Part shown: one piece after another, positions 12,967 through 24,100 of the stretch
How the letters are laid out: every line of letters starts with the position of its first letter
Position numbering within the stretch: position 1 is the first letter of the stretch
Assembly: GCA_023078555.1 (NCBI GenBank)
Contig: CM041198.1
Span: 3,643,354 to 3,707,353, forward strand
Length of the DNA: 64,000 nt
Direction of reading: 5' to 3'
From: Ulva prolifera
Lineage: Eukaryota; Chlorophyta; Ulvophyceae; Ulvales; Ulvaceae
Position numbers and translations under genes: made by a program
The notes under the pieces: generated by a model
Databases searched by the model: none
What the model was told of the DNA's origin: nothing
Seen by the model: only the letters and a program-made list of their open reading frames with translations

Positions 12967-14121
12967 CGTGTTCACACCTGACTCAGCGTGCGAATGTGGG
13001 CCGTGCTGCTGGCTCAAATGTGAGGAACGCACGCAGCACACATGATCAAGGAAACAGATAAGTGTAGGATACACCCTTCTCATCATGCACAAGCTGTCTC
13101 AGCTCTCAAGCTCCATTGAGCTGTGCATGCTGCTCATTCCAGCAAGAGGACACACAGAGACAAAAATGACAGGACAGGACGCCCAGGCAGGCAACAGCCA
13201 GTAGTAAAATATCGCATGCCACCTCCAGTGTACTGTGGCAGCGAGCTGGTGTACTGCGGCAGCGAGCTGGCTGCATATGTGACCTTGCAGTGGTCGGGGC
13301 TGTACCATATTGCTGGCACGTGCTCCATGAGCCACTCATGCAGCATGCTGGAGGTGAAAACTGATGCTTTGTGAGTCGCTGAACACATGAAAGGCTTGTA
13401 CGTGCTCTGATGTGTTACAGAGCTGCAGCTGTGGTGGACTGGAGCCCGATAGCATTGTCAGCTGCGGGCCTTCAGCAACAAGACCTTTATGCAAGCCTTT
13501 AAGCACTTGCGACCCGGAGAGCACGATTACGAGCGGCCATGTAGTAAATACGTGAATGAAATTGGGATGTAGGTGCGGACTGGGCCGATCGTGCGGCCAT
13601 CTAGACACTGCTCGCTGATGAAGCGCTTGCTTGCCACGGACAGCACCGGGTCGCGCTTGCAGGCCGTTGTGAACTCGGGTAGACCGCACTAGCCAGAGAC
13701 GTTCCACGAGAAACAACAGAAGCATCGGTGTAGCAACTACGCGCATGATCACACACATGTGAAGAATCATCAACTATTCCGAGCAGGTCATGTGCGACAG
13801 GCGCAATGGACACGGTGATAGCCTGCGCGAAATCATCCCAGCGTGCATGGAACATACAACTGCTGCTGTCTCGTCACGAACATATTCGTCAATCGCTGTC
13901 TAGTTCGCCGATGCCGGACAGCGAGCCGAAACTGTGCACGAATGTGGCTGAGGTGACACGCCTCCAACAGGCGCGGGCGCGGGGTTGGCCGTGCGGCCGG
14001 GTTTGCGCCGGGTGCGGCGCCACCTGAACACCGAATTGCGCAATGCACAGCATCCCCGATGTACCTGAAGAGGCGGCGGCTGCAACGGACGCTTAATATG
14101 GAATTTAGAAATGAGAACACG

Positions 14122-14875
14122 GTCAGAAAATCGCTAATGGGGCCATTCGCTGTAGACGACACTGTAAGTAGCATCCAAGGTGGGCTAAGCTTGCACAAGC
14201 GGCGCACCAGCACGCACGATGTGCATGTGCACGTATGCATGGGAGAGCGACGCCCAGAATGACAGGCATCTGTAGTGCACGAGAGCAGGCGTGGATGGCA
14301 TAGTTGAGTAGAGGGCGTTTTTGTGAGTCTCATGACGCTCGCACAGGTCATATGGTGCACTGTGCGGGCCGGCATGGCGGGTTGACTGCCCTGAGAACAA
14401 CCATTATCGCGCAGCCTGTGGTGGGTTCGCTGGCCAGATCTCGGATCCATGATAGCAAGATGGTGCTGGATTAGTTTTCGAACGCCGCTGTGGACCGGGC
14501 GACTGTAGAGAGTCTGATATGCCACCGGGCTGGTACGGAGTCTTGTACCGGCGAGAGTTTGTGGAGACATAAGGCAGTGGGTGATCTGTTGTCTGTAAAA
14601 CTTTCAGAGATAAATCAGGCGATCTGTGTGGTTGGGCCTGATTGCGCTCTCAGTAGGCTTGGCTGCCACCCGGGGGTGCAGCACAGCCCCCATACACCGC
14701 TCTGACACCCCCGCCGCACGGGCCACAGCTGCGCAACAATCCTGTCCTTTGGATGCAAACAGCACAGTTTGCTTTAGAGTCTACAGGGCTTGATTGCTGT
14801 GCATTCCGCCAGGCAGTCTGCGGGTGGGGCCTGATGATTCACAGAGTTGAATGGCCCCATTAGCATTTTCCTGAC
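14122..14875. mobile_element. 754-bp TIR element in unit 9, at the array edge
   Basis: Full-length copy whose left flank is normal satellite. To the right, similarity to the satellite ends within three bases of the element: after CTGAC|CGT the sequence turns into unrelated DNA at 14879. The edge of the tandem array therefore coincides with the right terminus of this element. Confidence 0.8.
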
Positions 14876-14878
14876 CGT

Positions 14879-16020
14879 AGGGAACAGCATGCATGTGCAC
14901 AGGGGTGAATCCAGTGGAGTAAAGTATCGCTTCAGGGAGTGATGATAGGGCTGTGCAGGGAGACGGTTCCGCGCTCCCTGCTGCGTGCGGCGGCCTGGAT
15001 CTGGGCTGACTCCTGCCGCACACGCCAGACACTATAGTAGCTACAGGCGTTGATGGCAGAAGGGGCGATGTGTGCTTGTCTCTCGGGGCGAAGTGCCGAG
15101 CCTCCAGAACAACCAACAACAACAACAGCAGCTGGTGGCCACGTGTAAAGCAAAGTAAAGTAAATCTGAATTTACTGAGCCGTTGGGCGTTTATCAGCTG
15201 TCACACATACTGGTGCCAATTGCTGGCCTCAGGTGTGGAACTCTTTCATATGTTAGTACCATCCACGGATGACAGCAGGGCTCCTGTGCATTGGCATCGG
15301 CATTCCAATTGCAGTGGATTGCTAGCTCACACTTCGGACGCACAGCCCTAGGCAGTGCCATACAGCTCGCCACGGGCGTTGCTTGGAAGTCACGCATACA
15401 ACACATCAGTGACAGTGCGTTTCGTTGTTGGGGTTCGGCTACACTATACCAGACCGTGTGGTATGTACATGTGGCGGCCTCTATCCGCCGTTCGTGGATC
15501 TGAGAGCTTTGCATCCATCGCCACAAGTTGACGATAGCCGCACCACGCATCCTGAGTATCCAGTTCGCTCCTGCGCTGTCGCCTACTCCGGCTACGTGCC
15601 AGATACGTTCCGCATACCGGAACTCTCAGCTTAAACGTGCCACATAGTGCATGCGCTTCGATGTTGATGCAGTTTTGAGGCTTGTCCGGGTGGACAGCAG
15701 GCTCAGTCTCAAGGCACGGTGCGCTGCAGTGCACCGTATACTGAGACATATGGTGCCCACTGGTGCTGCCGCCTTATCTCGGAGATGCCTCGACTTTCTC
15801 AAGGCCTGAACGCTTCCATGCCGATGACAGCGCTATGTCCCGATGTTCTGCTGTATGATGCGAAACTTGATGTTTCAAGCTCTGGCGATCGAAGTAAGGA
15901 AATCGTGTAGCCCATCGCGGGGCCAAGGCAGCGGGAAGAGCGTCACAGTCCGCCGGGCCGAGTGCCACAGCAACGACGGCTCATCTGAAAGATTCATCAA
16001 CAGCGGCTCGACTTGGCGAC
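14879..16020. other. Intergenic, satellite edge to CONSTANS-like gene
   Basis: Unique sequence follows the array. Apart from one copy of the AGTAAAGTAAATC dispersed repeat at 15153-15190, I see nothing convincing. The short open frames on both strands lack splice sites or domain patterns that I can support. The promoter of the downstream CONSTANS-like gene should lie in the last few hundred bases, but no motif stands out. Confidence 0.5.
15153..15190 (+). repeat. AGTAAAGTAAATC dispersed repeat, copy 1
   Basis: Reads AAGTAAAGTAAATCTGAATT followed by TACTGAGCCG. It is the left part of a repeat family seen at seven other places in the window. The palindromic GTCCTGAAGAG part is missing here. 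Confidence 0.6.
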
Positions 16021-17428
16021 ATGCTGTGCGTAGTGTGCCATGAGCCTGCTGTGGTGTGGTGCCACAACGACGAAGCAGCGTTGTGCCTGGCTTGCGACCA
16101 GGCTGTGCATTCGGCTGGGCCGCTCGCCTGGAAGCACAGGCGCACTCGGCTCGGCTCTGGCGCTCCATACATGCAGTGTGCACATGAATCTGGATCATCG
16201 CAGCCTCCGGCCAACAAGGACGCATTGCGGAGTGACGAAGCGTCGATGCTGCAGGCTCCTCAAGGTCACATGCCCGTGGTGCGCACAGCGGGACTAGCGT
16301 GTGGCGTTTCACTACTGTTTTAACAAGGATTGATTGTTTGTTTTACTAGGTTCAGTGGCTCGCGTCATTGTACACCGCCACGACCGTGTAGATGATGTGT
16401 AGGACGAGCAACCCAGCACTCAACGCCCCAACCTGCCGAGCGCTGAGGCACCATTCATGTCGGACATCGAGAACGGCGCCGCACTCTCGTTTGACATCAA
16501 CAAACTGGTTGATGATTTCAAGACTGCCGGCGATTCTTTCGATATCAACATGTTAGCGGGGAGGGCATTCGATGCTGGCTCGCTTGATGTGCGCTTTTCG
16601 GATCCCGCACGCATCATTATCAACGCCATCCTTGCGCCTGTAACGATGGACGTGGTCAATTTCTGCTTCCCGGGACTGCATATGTTCTGGATCCGCTGAT
16701 AGTAGGTGGAGCAAATATTCGGTTGCAGACGCCGAGGCTCAGATTTGTTGAAAATCTATGCACCTGTGCAGCTTCTGAATCTTCCATTGATGCCCAGCTT
16801 CGACATCATGACTGGAACTCTGCCCGATGTTCCTCCGCGCGCCCAAGAAGCGGCCCGGCCAGCAGCCCGCGAGCCAGCTTCGTCTCCAACAGACGCTGCA
16901 GATACCACCGCAGATCAGGCCGTCGCCCAACAGCAGCCAGACCAACAGGAGACCTATGCAAAGCCAATGGAAAGCGGCGCGGGAGGCACGTCCACGTCCA
17001 GCGCGTCCAGCCTCGTCACGCTACGTGCAGCATCCCACGCTGACGGAGCCCCGCCTGGCAACGACACACGGCAAACTGCGCCAGACGACACTCCGCCTGC
17101 ACCAGCCATCACCCCCCCTACCACCTTTGCTCCAATGCCAGCAGCTGCGATGATGCAGAACGGCATCCCAGTGCTGATGGCTGCTTTCCCGGCTGTGGAC
17201 CCATGCATGGCGTACATGCCGGCCTCGCTACAGCCCAAGTCACACCACGACCGCATCGTCGCACGCGAGGCCCTGCACGCCAGGCGCGAGCGCTTCAGGC
17301 AGAAGAAGTCTCTGCAGGCACAGCGCCGCGCCAACGGGGTGCGCTACATCAGCCGCAAAGTGTACGCGGACAATCGCCCCCGCATCAACGGCCGGTTCAT
17401 CCGAAAGGACAGCACCAGCAGCCAGTAA
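16021..17428 (+). CDS. CONSTANS-like transcription regulator (B-box + CCT)
   Basis: The first exon starts at ATG 16021 and encodes an N-terminal B-box zinc finger in residues 3-39: C3-X2-C6-X7-C14-X2-D17-X4-C22-X2-C25-D-X3-H30-X8-H39. A middle exon around 16406-16639 encodes an acidic segment beginning near MSDIENGAALSFDIN. The last exon (about 16771-17428, stop TAA) is rich in Pro, Ala and Gln, and ends in a CCT domain at roughly 17251-17400 (REALHARRERFRQKK, then RYISRKVYADNRPRI and GRFIRK). B-box plus CCT is the diagnostic layout of CO-like nuclear regulators in plants and algae, where they act in photoperiod and clock output. CCT binds NF-Y partners and DNA. Splice junctions between the three exons are not certain: GT-AG pairs in compatible phase exist at about 16276-16405 and 16640-16770. 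It may have a relative in the CCT gene at 44869-45678. Confidence 0.85.
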
Positions 17429-17682
17429 GGGGCCACAAGCTCGGCTTGCTGGCGGCCGTGCGGCATGCCGTTGTGCATGGTGCGCCTGCGGCTGTCCAGG
17501 GGCAGAGGCATGCATGTGTGTATGCGGAGGGGCGGCCCCGTGGCCCCCCGCATTGCGAGCAGCCGATGGGTCGCGCCCCGCACCGGCAGGGGTGACATCT
17601 GTCGGCATACGTGTATCGTGTTGAACCATACCCGAGTCTTCGCGATGCCTCCTCTGCCAGAATCATCGGCATTCGGGTTTGT

Positions 17683-17695
17683 GGGGGGGGGAGTG

Positions 17696-17733
<38 letters not shown>
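17683..17733 (+). repeat. Long G tract (G9 + G37)
   Basis: Nine G at 17683-17691, then GTGC-type interruption, then 37 G at 17697-17733. It lies about 260 bp past the stop of the CONSTANS-like gene, possibly inside its 3' UTR. The tract can form G-quadruplexes, and its exact length may be a sequencing or assembly artefact. Confidence 0.85.
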
Positions 17734-17735
<2 letters not shown>

Positions 17736-19229
17736 TCATGCTGTGCGCGCTGTGCGCTGCGCGGGGCAGGCTGGGTTCATGCCGGTTGTGTGCATGAGGT
17801 CTCTGCAAGATTCGCTGCAGGGGGGGAAATATGAGGGCGGGTGTTAGTGTGCCAGTGCCGTAGCCATAAAAATCAGGCCGATATCAGGTCAGTCGTATCG
17901 CGCCGAAGCCGGCATGCACTAACATGCTGTCTGCACCAGCGCCGGGGTTCACCGGCGTCGGTGGCAGTGTCAAACTGGGCGGCGCGGCACGGCGGGCCAA
18001 CTTCAAGGTCGTGGTGTGTGCTGGGATGTGTGCTGGAGTGCGGCCCCCCTACCTGGTTTGAGGCGAGGGTGGCTTCTCATCGCGTGCAACCCGGGAGCTC
18101 TATCCTGGCGGGCAGATGTGCAGTGGGTGGTGGGCCCTGCCAGGCTGCGCGAATGTGGCATCTCAGATGCATGGTGTCCTGGCGTGTGAGTCCGCAACCT
18201 GAGGCCGAGCCGCGCAAGTGTCCAACGTGAGGCTTGGCCTGGTGGGTGGCGCTGCGCCTGTTGATGCGTGGCGGGCGGTGATGCATGATGAGATGCAGTG
18301 AAAAGAAGGACGGAAGAGAAGCAGGCGACAATTTCGGTCCTGATGTGACCGTGGCGGCCGATGATCTGCTGAGTGTGCAGACGTGTGTGTCTGTGTGTGT
18401 TCATGTGTCTGTGTATGTGCATGACGGGCCGGCAGGTGGTGTGCTTGTCTGTGTGTCGGGTCCGGCGAGGCAGCCTGAGTGCGAATGGTAGTCCACACCT
18501 TCGAAATCGTCGTGTATGACAGAGAACCCGCATGGTATTGGATAGGAGAACGCTGCAGGTCCCTGGTTGTGTGGGGACGTGAGCAGCGGGCCGTGAGCTG
18601 GCGGACGGTGTAATTGTATGATCGGAGCTGTTGCACGGCGCACTGATGTGATCATGATGGCCATGCACAGGCGTCCCAACGGGTGGGTGCTCCCCTGCAT
18701 CTCCTCACAGACTGTCGATGCTGGGTTGTACTGGTGAGACCCGTCCGGTCCGTGTCGGGCCCTGTGTAACTTTGCTCAGACACTGTCAGCAGCACTGTTG
18801 CTTTGTTACGAGTGAGGCCGTCACTCAAGTAGCACCCCATATATGTACATCCCATCCTTATCAGTTGACAATCAACCCTCCGGGTATGGCGCCCTCATCA
18901 ACATGCATGCGTCTCACAGCACGGGCGCTGGCGTTCATGCGTCGGGGTGGTACAGCTGCACTTCGATTGCCATGATGGCCTCCACACCAAAGTATGATGT
19001 CTGTGGAATTGCCGCAGTTCATGCAATGATAACGACATTAATCAGGTACAGCAACATCGGTTGAGATGTTACAGATGACCATAGGAACACGAGGACGCCG
19101 CTGAACAGGCTGTAAAGCATTCCATGGCCACATGTGCGCTTGGCCTTCGTAGTGGGTCTCGAAACTCAGGCGGGCGCAGGCTTGACAGCTGCACACCGCA
19201 CAGTACTCGCTGGCTGTGGTCTTGCTGCC

Positions 19230-19356
19230 TTTTTCTGCACGTTGTCTTGACATGAACTGTCACTGTGGAGCTTTTTTCTGCACGTTGTCTTGACATGAAC
19301 TGTAACTGTGGAGCCTTTTTCTGCACGTTGTCTTGACTTGAACTGTCACTGTGGAG
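19230..19356. repeat. 43-bp tandem repeat, three copies
   Basis: The block beginning TTTTTCTGCACGTTGTCTTG recurs with 43-bp spacing (CTGCAC at 19235, 19278 and 19321), with one or two substitutions between copies. Function unknown. Confidence 0.85.
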
Positions 19357-20327
19357 GTGTGCCTGAAGAGCCGCATTGCAACCTGCGACAGCCTCTGAAG
19401 CAGCCTTTCCACCAGACCAGCAGAATTGTGGGCACCTTTGTCGACAAACGCACCATCAGCAGTCATCTGCTCCGGGTTCATCGCACGCTGCGTTGTGCTC
19501 CAGGCATCTCTCACAGAGGTGTAGATTCGGTGCGGTGCCTATGACTTGCTGTGCGCATGCATCTTGGATCCACAGTGTTCCTCATCACCTCACATGTGAC
19601 TGCACAAGCATGACACGCAGTGGGGCAATCCCTACTCTCATGACTTGGTTCAGGTGCCACAGAGCGCAGGGCCGGCCTTGATGGACTGAGCAGACGGCAA
19701 GCAGCAGAAGTAAACAGGACAGGACACATCCAGCAGAGCTTGTATGGACTGGACCGGCCATATGGGGAATATCAGAGCTTGGCCGAACCAAAACGACAGC
19801 GAGCAGCTAAAATATCTCCTGGACTGGCAGGTATGCGCTGCAACCGTTGGGGAAGGTCCGCCCGGCATGTGGCGTGGCTGCCTGGCAGTGTAGCCACGGG
19901 GCTGCCGACAATGGATGCACTGCCAAAGAACGGGGTCATGAACTGAAATGACTGACGATAAAACGCAACGGGCCGTCGCAGCAGCATCCAGTGCACACTG
20001 GGCTACACCATTGACTGTATATTGGATTCGCATGCGACATACGCCTTGCAAGGCATGACTCAACCTCCGGGTGCCGTTTGGCGGCATGTAACAGGCTAGC
20101 GCTCGACGTTGAGAAGCAATCCTCTGAATAAGTGCTCGAGCGACTGAAAGCTGCATTGTGAACGGGACGCGACGTCAGCAGCAGCGACATCGACACCCGC
20201 AGTCGACAGTTTTGTCTTGCCGGAGCGCTGGACAGAAGCCTCGGGCTGTGGCGAATGGAGCCAGAGGTTGTTAGTGACTAGCGGAATTTGTACATTGGGT
20301 CGGTCCTCTGCTGCAGGTTGGACATGC

Positions 20328-20595
20328 TCAGCTGATCGCACAGGTTTGCCGTGAGCTCTGTAGAGTCGCATCTAGCCTCAAACGATGGTGACCACAGGGG
20401 TAGCTGTGCTCGTCCACAGCCTGCTTAGCGTTGTATTCGCAAGTCGATGAGGCGTTACCTCCTGGTCGTTGCGCACAGCCTGACGAAGACAATCTACAAC
20501 AGCTGCAAGCGTTCACATTGCTGCCAGTGCCATATCGATTATCCGTGTCGTATGAACCGTCGTAGCAGTGCTCACCAGCTGTAGCCAGATTGGGT
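20328..20595 (-). CDS. Candidate exon, Cys-rich possible secreted protein
   Basis: On the minus strand a good acceptor (CAATTGCGCAG at about 20596) opens a frame reading GEHCYDGSYDTDNRYGTG, then NACSCCR and further Cys residues. The composition is that of an extracellular domain rather than of random translation. A continuing frame at 20096-20371 is also protein-like, but a splice linking the two was not found. I do not recognise the family. No start exon is identified. Confidence 0.25.
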
Positions 20596-21126
20596 CTGCG
20601 CAATTGTGATTCGGAGAACTGCTGAGGCTCAGTGATATTTCCCCATTGGAATCATGTCATCATCGCGTGCCGTGAGCTCCTGCCCTACGCGGAGCGGCCA
20701 ATCAGGTCGTGCGGTCCAAAGGCCTGTCGCGTCAGGTGTTTCTCTAAGTGTGCCACATATGTTCAGATGTCGTCTGAAGTATATTTGAGCCAAACGTGTC
20801 TCCTGACTATGTGGATCTGCGGCCTGTGCTTTCCTTGTCCTGCCGTGCAGTCTGGCCGTGGATTCCTGTGTACCACGCAGCACGGATGCACTCGAGCAGG
20901 TAGCAACAGCAACACCTGATCAATTTTACACATCACTGCGGTCAGGAGCTCAAGCTCGAATGTTTGGTGTGATTGATTTTGCCGACCTGGGGCCAGCGTA
21001 ATCTGCGGTTCGCGAACACTGCGCCCGCTCAGCGTTTGATCTGACACTCCGCTCAGATTCCCGAGCCAAACGTAAACGCCCTCACAGCCCTGTGATGATT
21101 TTCGTGTTGCAGGGGGTGTGTCGTGC

Positions 21127-24100
21127 ATGCACGCTAGGTCAAGCGGTCGCGTTCGCAATGCAACAGTCCATTGTGCTCCGCAAGAGGCTCCCGCCACCGA
21201 CACTGCCATGTCCCAGTCTCCCACTGGCACTGGCGGCAGCACTGACGACCCTCTGCCAACAATTCTGAACTTCAAGGAGCCCGATGCACAGCAGCGATTC
21301 CAGACTAGCTGCAAGCTTGCTCTGGCTCTCCCATGGCGACGCTTCAAGAAAGGCTCATTCCTGTCTATCAAGTTAGAGGGTATGAGAGGCTGCCTCGTTC
21401 GGTCCTGCCGGATCTTGTCTGATGCTGGACGTGGCTGCATGATCCACCCAGTACTGTGCCTTGCTGTTGCTGATGTGAGGTGTGTTGCAGGAGCCATTGC
21501 AGAGAAGAAGCAGCCCCGTTTCTCTACCGCCATCAGTATGCCGGCGTTGTGTGAATCCTTACGGAAGGCAGCGTATGACCCTCGTGTCGCAGGCCTGTAC
21601 CTGAACATCGACCTCCTGGATTGTGGATGGGCAAAGGTTCAGGAGATCAGATCCCACATCGAGTTCTTCAAGGCCTCAAACAAGCCCACAGTCGCCTACA
21701 TGAAACGTGGTGGAGAGAAAGAGTACTTCCTGGCCACCGCATGTGACGAGATCTACATCCCTCCTGTTGCACAGCTGTCTCTGCGAGGTCTCTCTGTGCA
21801 AGGCCAGTTTTTGCGAGGCATTCTGGACAAGGTCGGGGTGGAGCCCCAGGTACGAAGCACTCTGCAACATCCCTAGCACTCAGCAGCTGCAACGTCCCTA
21901 GCACTCGGCAGCTGCAACGTCCCTGCCATGACATGCACCCAACAGCGCACTACAGCATGCCCGCCACAATGCAGTGGGACCTCCTGTGTACTTTTTCTTG
22001 ACCCTCCCTTGTATGGCTGTGCATTTCCTCTCGTCGTTACATCGTCCGAGCATTCCTGCTTGCACCCATCGCCGATATCAGTGCCTCTGCCGACCAGGCA
22101 CAGCCCCGACCAGCAGAGACCATCCTGGGATACTCCAGACGCTGAACTGTGCAGCCCCCGCCGTACATGATCATACATCATCATCTTGTAACCTGGCACC
22201 GCCCGCATATGGCGTCCCTGGGCCCAGGAGTTATCATTTTCCGAAGAGGATATTGCGGAGTAAAGTTCTAGATCTAGGATACTGTAGTGTCCCATTGCAG
22301 TGCTGTATGGCGTGCCTGAGCGCATGCCCGTGGCCTGAACCTCTGCCACAGCGTGTGAATGCTGCCATGTTGACAGCGGAATGGGTGCAGATCAAGCGGA
22401 TCGGGAAGTACAAGTCTGCGGGAGACCAGCTCCTGCGCAGCGACATGTCAGAGGCGCAGAAGGAGCAGCTGGACGCCCTGCTGGACGGCCTGTATGGCTC
22501 CTTTCTGGCAGTCGTATCTCAGGTCAGTCCATGTGTGGCATTCGTGATCCTTTTGATCCTGAGTTGTCCGTTTCCGCCCAAAACATTACCAAGTACACAC
22601 TGATTTACTCTACAATACTGACCTTGTGGAATCTGTGATTCCGCTGATGCGAGAATTTGGCCCAAGTAGAAACTGCTCTACTTCACACGTCAATGCTCAT
22701 GCAGACATGGCCACTCATCGAGTATCCGTTTGACCCGATGAGGGTAGAGTGGCTTCCGTATGTCCCGGAAAGAGTTGTTTTCCCTCGAGGTAGCAGGGCG
22801 TTGCACACGTCAGAAGTCTCACGACCGACACCACTCGTGCACGTGTGCTGCGTGTATGCTGGAATGTGCCTGGGAGCAGCCGGTACTCTCCAAATGCACC
22901 TTTCGACGAGATCTCCCTGTGTCGTCAATCGCTTGTATCTCAAGCCACAGAGACACATAAGCAACCAGATCAGCCCTTCCGCCACACCCAGAAACACATG
23001 CACCATTGTGCACTGTGCAGGCTCGAAAGAAGACACCGGAGGAGGTTGAGGCGATGATGAACGAAGGCATCTACGACATGCAGAAGTTCAAGGATGGAGG
23101 CTGGGTGACAGGCCTGTTATACGGGGATGAGGTCATCGATATGCTGTCCAAGCGCTACGGCAACGAGCCTGTGAAGAAGAAGAAGGAGGATGAAAAGAAG
23201 AAGAAGGAGGCAAAGACGACAGGCTCAGCTTCCGGAAATGGTGCCGCAGTGTCGAAGGAGCTGGAGAAGAAGCTCACTGCCGTCACCTTCAGGCAGTACA
23301 AGAATGGTATGCTGTGAGTCAAAGTTGTGTTGCAAGAATGAGACTCAATGGCTCTCATTTGAGGGTCTGTAGACTGCATGGTGCCATGTTGCGGCTGCGT
23401 TTCTGCCCGTTTTCACAGCAGCTGTGTCATAATCAGCAGTGAAAATATGGGCTTCTCATCTTACCCCATCATGTGCCATACAAGGCGTGCCAGAGATCCT
23501 GTTTTGCGTCTGATTGCAAACACTACCAATCTCCTAACTTCACGAGCACCAATGCAGAGGCCCGGAGGTGGGCGTGATCAGGTTTCATCCTGCCATGGGC
23601 CGACCTGCCTGCTTACATCGTAGCAGCCACAGTCAGCCTCGCTGCGGCCGGTCCCAACACTGTCAGTGCGGCTCGCCTCCACGGCACCCCGCTTGCCAGC
23701 AATTCTCACATGTGGACAGAACAACGAGCAAGTTCGTGTGCAAACATGCAGTGTCGCCGGCCGCGTTTGGGCTGACGGGCAAGAAGTCGATCGCCGTCGT
23801 GCGTGCGCAGGGCAATATCACCGGCGGCAGCAAGCCCCAGTCCGGCCAGATCACCGCCGAGCCGCTCATCGCGCAGCTGCGGCGTCTATCCGAGGACTCG
23901 AGCATCGCCGGCATCGTCCTCCGTATCGACTCGCCAGGTGCGCCACCGTACGTAAACTGAAGTAAAAAATTGTGATTTTACTGAGCCGTGTCCTGAAGAG
24001 CACATTGACGACTCGTAATCAACGGGACTACATGCCACATACACACATACACATACGTGACGGCCACGGATGCATACCGACACGCGTCCTGGCTCAGCCA

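Larger units (their letters stand above)
1..14878. repeat. Macrosatellite: nine tandem units of 1909 bp (with length variants)
   Basis: The same sequence recurs head to tail with starts at 1, 1910, 3819, 5728, 7637, 8790, 10516, 11669 and 13578. Units 1-4 and 8 are 1909 bp. Units 5 and 7 are 1153 bp, unit 6 is 1726 bp, and unit 9 is cut off after about 1301 bp at 14878. Apart from the length changes I saw no differences in the stretches compared, and all six-frame translations repeat identically. This implies very recent amplification or strong homogenisation. The window begins inside the array, so its true left end is unseen. No rRNA, tRNA, telomere repeat or known protein is recognisable in the unit. 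Open frames up to 245 codons exist, but none looks like a protein. Confidence 0.97.
17429..20327. other. Intergenic, mostly without recognisable content
   Basis: It contains the G tract, a TG-rich low-complexity stretch at about 18380-18425, and the 43-bp tandem repeat at 19230-19356. Long open frames here (for example 18003-18668 on the minus strand, His/Thr-rich) look like products of biased composition rather than genes. Nothing else is supported. Confidence 0.5.

Noticed and set aside
18003-18668. 221-codon minus-strand frame rich in His and Thr
   Set aside because: It translates a TG/CA-rich low-complexity stretch. No splice sites or homologous pattern.
23649-23658. CCCAACACTG in SPPA intron 4, like a MITE terminus
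   Set aside because: No partner terminus or central block was found within about 120 bp on the expected side.
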